This document shows, piece after piece, positions 61,537 to 64,000 of a stretch of DNA of 64,000 bases. The DNA is from an uncultured Bacteroidales bacterium. GTDB lineage: Bacteria; Bacteroidota; Bacteroidia; Bacteroidales; Paludibacteraceae. The stretch covers positions 1-64,000 of the forward strand of contig CAIWCC010000079.1 of NCBI GenBank assembly GCA_903911085.1. Reading direction: 5' to 3'. The translations under genes were made by a program, and so were the position numbers. Below the pieces are notes generated by a model. It was not told the DNA's origin. It made no database searches and worked only from the letters and a program-made list of their open reading frames with translations. Each line of letters begins with the position of its first letter. The stretch's first letter is position 1.

Positions 61537-61601
61537 TGTGAATGTTGTAACTCATACTCGTAATTGTGTAATGGATTGGTTAGCAAAAGTCCTCACCTTT
61601 G
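61537..61601 (+). promoter_or_regulatory. Two-box stress promoter (member 9)
   Basis: Box 1 TGTGAATGTTGTAACTC at 61537 (TGTAA 61546). Box 2 TGTAA at 61567. CACCTTTG with TTTG at 61598. Spacings are 21 and 31. The position excludes the upstream in-frame start at 61599, so translation begins at 61638. Confidence 0.8.
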
Positions 61602-61637
61602 CAACGTGGAAATTCATCCGCAATTAAATATAAATAT

Positions 61638-63878
61638 ATGAAAATGAAGAAGCTAATTACAACCATGGCAATTCTAGCGGTTGTTTTATTTACTGGCTGT
61701 AAAAAAGATGATTACGTGGAAATTGTAGGCGTTTGTCCGCTTGTGATATCTACCGACCCTGCAAATGGAGCAATTTCTGTTCCTTACAATAAGGTAATTA
61801 CTGCCAAATTTAACGAAAAAATGGATCCAGCAACTATCACTGAATCTTCATTTACACTTCAACAAGGCACTACTGGAATTACTGGTACAGTTACGTTCCA
61901 TGATTCTACTGCAACTTTTACTCCTAAAACGCCTCTTGCAATTTTTGGTACTTTTAAAGCAACCATTAAAAATACTGCTAAGGATTTGATGGGAAATGCG
62001 TTACAAAAAGATTATGTGTGGACATTTACTACTATGCCTCAAATTTCATTGATTTCAAATCCAATTTTAGGCGGTACTACTGTTGGTGGTGGCGCATTTG
62101 CTGTGGGTGCAAGTGTAACTGTCACTGCAACACCTCTTCCTGGTTATACATTTGTAAACTGGACCGAAAATGGAGTTGTTGTATCATTGATAAATTCACC
62201 TTTACAGATCAATGCTAGTCAGACTTCAACTAATGGGACTGAAGTTTCTTCAAGCTCGAGTTACACATTTACGATGACTGGAAATCGTGTGTTGACAGCC
62301 AATTTTGCAGTGATTGTACTTGGTAATTTTGCCATTAATCTTTCTTCAAATCCTGCTGCTGGTGGAAGTACAAGTGGTGGCGGTTCTTATGTCGAAAATT
62401 CATCAAAAACTGTTACTGCCACAGCCAATACTGGTTACACATTTATGAATTGGACCGAAGGCGGACTAATTGTTTCGACAAATGCAAGTTATAATTTTAC
62501 GTTAATTGCAAATAAAACTTTAGTAGCCAATTTTTTAATCAACTCTTATTCGTTGACAACCAATGCTGTAAACGGCTCAGTTGGCAAAAGTCCAATTCAA
62601 GCAAGCTATAATTTTGGTTCATCGGTTGTACTTACACCAACTGCAAATTCTGGTTATTCATTTACTTCATGGTCAGGCGATGCTTCGGGCACTTCCAATC
62701 CTTTGTCGGTAATTATGGATGCCAACAAATCTATAACAGCCAATTTTACATTGAATTCATACTCATTAACCGTAATTTCAAACAATGGTTCGGTGCTGAA
62801 AGTTCCAAGTCAAACTGCTTATAATCATGGTTCAACAGTACAATTGACAGCCACGCCGAACTTTGGGTACACTTTTACTTCGTGGAGTGGCGACGCTTCC
62901 GGTTCATCCAATCCATTGACTGTAACAATGACTTCCAATAAAAATATTACTGCAAATTATACCGCAATAATTGGAACATTAACATTAAATATCACCGCCG
63001 TAAATGGAACTGTAACAAAGAATCCAAATTTGGCGGGCTATTTGGCTGGCGCCTCTGTATTGCTTACTGCAACACCCAATTCAGGTTATGAATTTACTTC
63101 GTGGAGCGGTGATGCAACTGGTTCGGTGAATCCAACAACCATTATAATGAATTCTAATAAAAATGTAATTGCCAATTTCACTTTAACTGTTGTTCCTGGA
63201 ACAATAACTCTTGGAATGGCCGAACGTTTTGGAATACTTGCAGGTGTTGGTATTGCTAACGATGCTGGTTTCAGTACCATTGATGGACTTGATGTTGGTA
63301 TTTATCCTGGCGTGCGTTCTTCAATCACAGGTTTTGGTCCAGCAGTAGTAACTGGAGGTGGCGCATTATATGCTTCAGATGATAATGCAACAGTAAGTGC
63401 AATGCTTTTACAAGCTCAAACCGATTTGACAAAAGCTTACAACGATGCTGCTGGCGCAACACTTCCAGCACCTCAATTAGCTCCTGCCGATTTGGGTGGA
63501 AAAACTTTAGCGCCAGGAATTTATTATTCTACATCTTCTTTGTTGTTACAAAATGGCAATTTAACATTAGATGCCGGTGGTGACGTAAACGCAGTATGGA
63601 TTTTCAAAGTTGGCTCAGCATTTACAAGTGTTGGCAGTTCACCTTATCCGTCAGCTGGTGGTAGCATTATTCTTGCTGGAGGTGCTAAAGCCAAAAACGT
63701 CTTTTGGCAGGTTAGTAGTTCTGCAACCATTGGTGATTATACTTCTTTTAAAGGAAATGTTCTAGCCTTGTCGGATATAACTATGGCACCATATTCACAA
63801 GCCGAAGGTAGAATGCTTGCCCGCAATGGAACAGTAAAATTAAACAGTACAAACAAAATTACGAAACCATTAAATTAA
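61638..63878 (+). CDS. Multidomain lipoprotein with Ig-like, InlB-like and DUF3494 domains
   Basis: A 746-residue surface lipoprotein (lipobox LFTGC, Cys21). An Ig-like Big_5 domain (about 35-135, with VISTDPANGAISVPYNKVITAKFNEKMDP in parts) is followed by five repeats: two NWTExG-type and three SWSGDASG-type divergent InlB B-repeats (about 138-515). The C-terminal DUF3494 ice-binding-like domain is about 515-746. The repeats are probably a stalk presenting the DUF3494 domain at the cell surface. Start at 61638, since the upstream in-frame codon at 61599 lies inside the promoter. It has a two-box promoter and is followed six bases later by a partial gene. Confidence 0.9.
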   Translation: MKMKKLITTMAILAVVLFTGCKKDDYVEIVGVCPLVISTDPANGAISVPYNKVITAKFNEKMDPATITESSFTLQQGTTGITGTVTFHDSTATFTPKTPLAIFGTFKATIKNTAKDLMGNALQKDYVWTFTTMPQISLISNPILGGTTVGGGAFAVGASVTVTATPLPGYTFVNWTENGVVVSLINSPLQINASQTSTNGTEVSSSSSYTFTMTGNRVLTANFAVIVLGNFAINLSSNPAAGGSTSGGGSYVENSSKTVTATANTGYTFMNWTEGGLIVSTNASYNFTLIANKTLVANFLINSYSLTTNAVNGSVGKSPIQASYNFGSSVVLTPTANSGYSFTSWSGDASGTSNPLSVIMDANKSITANFTLNSYSLTVISNNGSVLKVPSQTAYNHGSTVQLTATPNFGYTFTSWSGDASGSSNPLTVTMTSNKNITANYTAIIGTLTLNITAVNGTVTKNPNLAGYLAGASVLLTATPNSGYEFTSWSGDATGSVNPTTIIMNSNKNVIANFTLTVVPGTITLGMAERFGILAGVGIANDAGFSTIDGLDVGIYPGVRSSITGFGPAVVTGGGALYASDDNATVSAMLLQAQTDLTKAYNDAAGATLPAPQLAPADLGGKTLAPGIYYSTSSLLLQNGNLTLDAGGDVNAVWIFKVGSAFTSVGSSPYPSAGGSIILAGGAKAKNVFWQVSSSATIGDYTSFKGNVLALSDITMAPYSQAEGRMLARNGTVKLNSTNKITKPLN

Positions 63879-63884
63879 ACAAAA

Positions 63885-64000
63885 ATGAAAACAAGAAAAA
63901 ATATTAATGATGCGCGCTTGGTAGGGTTTCCTTATGCTAATAGCTTAAAAAGTCTCATTTTGGGCGCAATTTTGATAGGTTTACAAATACCTATTAATGC
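63885..64000 (+). CDS. Start of an exported protein (cut by window end)
   Basis: ATG at 63885, six bases after the preceding stop, open to the window end (38 codons seen). The first 20 residues are basic and polar, then comes a hydrophobic stretch (SLILGAILIGLQIPINA) that resembles a signal peptide. It is probably co-transcribed with the DUF3494 lipoprotein. The product cannot be identified from this fragment. Confidence 0.6.
   Translation, partial: MKTRKNINDARLVGFPYANSLKSLILGAILIGLQIPIN

Larger units (their letters stand above)
60953..61637. other. Intergenic region with gene remnant, inverted repeat and promoter
   Basis: From left to right: a probable C-terminal methyltransferase remnant on the minus strand (60979-61071), AT-rich sequence, a large imperfect inverted repeat (61190-61354) and the two-box promoter (61537-61601). 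No intact ORF of substance. Confidence 0.75.

Overview
The window is about 64 kb of AT-rich chromosome from a member of the Bacteroidota, most likely the order Bacteroidales. The evidence is the gene families (DUF4301, DUF6340, DUF5618, a PG0541-type transporter-associated protein, CbpA/CbpM, a TamB/BamA-like pair, DUF3494 ice-binding proteins), weak A-rich ribosome binding regions, and promoters of the Bacteroidota type (TTTG, about 19-21 bases, TAnnTTTG). I see no rRNA, tRNA, CRISPR array, intact insertion sequence or prophage.

Layout. 1-10.4 kb is mostly minus-strand: an orphan OmpR-type response regulator beside two small secreted proteins, then housekeeping genes (DUF4301, a DUF6340 lipoprotein, an MBL hydrolase, an rRNA cytosine methyltransferase, a HIT protein, a small DNA-binding protein, an M20 dipeptidase). 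10.7-14.1 kb is a polysaccharide export lipoprotein with its tyrosine autokinase. 14.3-21.1 kb is a TetR-controlled RND efflux operon. 21.4-30.7 kb holds small envelope and stress proteins, an AI-2E family exporter and an overlapping GH130/GT4/PIG-L carbohydrate cassette. 31-39.4 kb is a stress block: coiled-coil lipoprotein, three UspA proteins, a YihY/BrkB membrane protein, a P-type ATPase, hemerythrin, stand-alone CheB and Old Yellow Enzyme. 39.6-51 kb has CbpA/CbpM, TamB/BamA-like and small proteins. 51.1-54.5 kb has an Mla-type lipid ABC transporter and a PAS protein on the minus strand. 55-64 kb has two DUF3494 proteins, a DUF6629 membrane protein, an AraC-type regulator and a large hybrid histidine kinase with its receiver protein.

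The main discovery is a regulatory one. Ten promoters spread over 21-62 kb share one architecture: a box close to TGTGAATTnTGTAACTT, a second TGTAA-centred box exactly 21 bases downstream, and a TAnnTTTG-like -7 element whose TTTG begins exactly 31 bases after the start of the second TGTAA. They precede genes for secreted and envelope proteins, YtxH, a coiled-coil lipoprotein, the Mla permease, an eRF1-like protein, DUF6629, both ice-binding proteins, and an AraC-type regulator. This looks like one envelope or general stress regulon, and the AraC-type protein, which carries the box itself, is the best candidate for its controller. A separate 11/22-base TGTAA repeat pattern precedes the OmpR-type regulator gene and its neighbour.

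Other unusual items are a PIG-L-like protein lacking its catalytic aspartate, nine 21-residue coiled-coil repeats in the hybrid kinase, a hairpin cluster with a perfect 40-base palindrome, a 157-base tandem duplication, a large imperfect inverted repeat beside a probable DNA-methyltransferase remnant, and 8-base tandem repeats at an operon end.
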